From Gammaproteobacteria bacterium (lineage in GTDB: Bacteria > Pseudomonadota > Gammaproteobacteria > HyVt-429): a stretch of DNA of 64,000 nt. This document shows, piece after piece, positions 63,940 to 64,000 of the stretch; the stretch's first letter is position 1, and every line of letters begins with the position of its first letter. The notes under the pieces were generated by a model. It was given only the letters and a program-made list of their open reading frames with translations. It did no database searches and was not told where the DNA came from. The position numbers were made by a program, and so were the translations under genes. The stretch covers positions 62,001-126,000 of the forward strand of contig JAADGI010000028.1 of NCBI GenBank assembly GCA_013152415.1, written 5' to 3'.

Positions 63940-64000
63940 ATGAACGCACACAAGCTCACCCTGGGTAAAAAACACCATGCCAATCGGGGCAGCGTACCCG
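63940..64000 (+). CDS. Possible start of a gene running off the right edge
   Basis: An ATG at 63940 opens a frame MNAHKLTLGKKHHANRGSVP that stays open to the window end (20 codons). Too short to identify and without a clear ribosome site. Confidence 0.25.
   Translation, partial: MNAHKLTLGKKHHANRGSVP

Overview
The window reads as a chromosomal segment of a motile, piliated gammaproteobacterium with a sulfur-oxidising, carbon-fixing lifestyle. The evidence is the flg gene order with cheV/cheR, the pilT-pilU / yggS-proC-yggT / metX-metW neighbourhood, the folB-plsY-tsaD-rpsU-yqeY-dnaG-rpoD neighbourhood, a CbbQ/CbbO RuBisCO-activase pair and a qmoAB-hdrCB cluster. A relative of the Chromatiales-type sulfur oxidisers is my inference; no rRNA or marker phylogeny is available here.

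Layout. 1-8.9 kb: flgBCDEFGHIJK on the minus strand, read from a near-perfect sigma-54 promoter; flgK runs off the left edge. 9-10 kb: repeat-rich spacer with one small membrane protein. 10-17.4 kb: cheR, a chemoreceptor and cheV (minus), then flgA, flgM, flgN and a YcgR-like c-di-GMP brake (plus). 17.4-26.3 kb: pilU and pilT (minus); yggS, proC, yggT, a dynamin-like GTPase, metX and metW (plus). 26.3-36.9 kb: ampG, xthA, pyrE, an aldehyde dehydrogenase, soluble lytic transglycosylase, an NDUFA9-like protein, a lipoprotein aminopeptidase and cca. 37-38.1 kb: an AT-rich insert with an M23-type peptidase bracketed by a short inverted repeat. 38.2-44.2 kb: uppP, a MidA-like methyltransferase, a pteridine reductase, folK, folB, plsY, tsaD. 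44.5-49.5 kb: rpsU, yqeY, dnaG, rpoD, then a CAU-anticodon tRNA gene split by a 259-nt group I intron. 49.6-51.2 kb: a DUF188 protein, a PilZ protein and a very lysine-rich histone H1-like protein. 51.8-54.7 kb: a two-gene B12-dependent ribonucleotide reductase with candidate NrdR boxes. 55-58.2 kb: cbbO and cbbQ. 58.7-63.8 kb: qmoA, qmoB, hdrC, hdrB, closed by a strong terminator.

How the genes work together. The left third builds and steers the flagellum (rod, hook, P and L rings; FlgM control of sigma-28; c-di-GMP braking). The centre is housekeeping: proline, methionine, pyrimidine, folate and cell-wall precursor synthesis, tRNA maturation and the macromolecular-synthesis operon. The right end carries energy and carbon metabolism: an electron-transfer module of the kind that partners APS reductase, and a RuBisCO activase.

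Two features cut across the whole window. First, a dispersed repeat family (core like AAGACGCTAAGGCGCAAAG) recurs between genes, often as long inverted pairs able to form hairpins; two pairs have perfect arms of 32 and 28 bp. Second, the essential CAU tRNA depends on a group I ribozyme to be spliced. No CRISPR array, insertion sequence, rRNA or prophage was seen.
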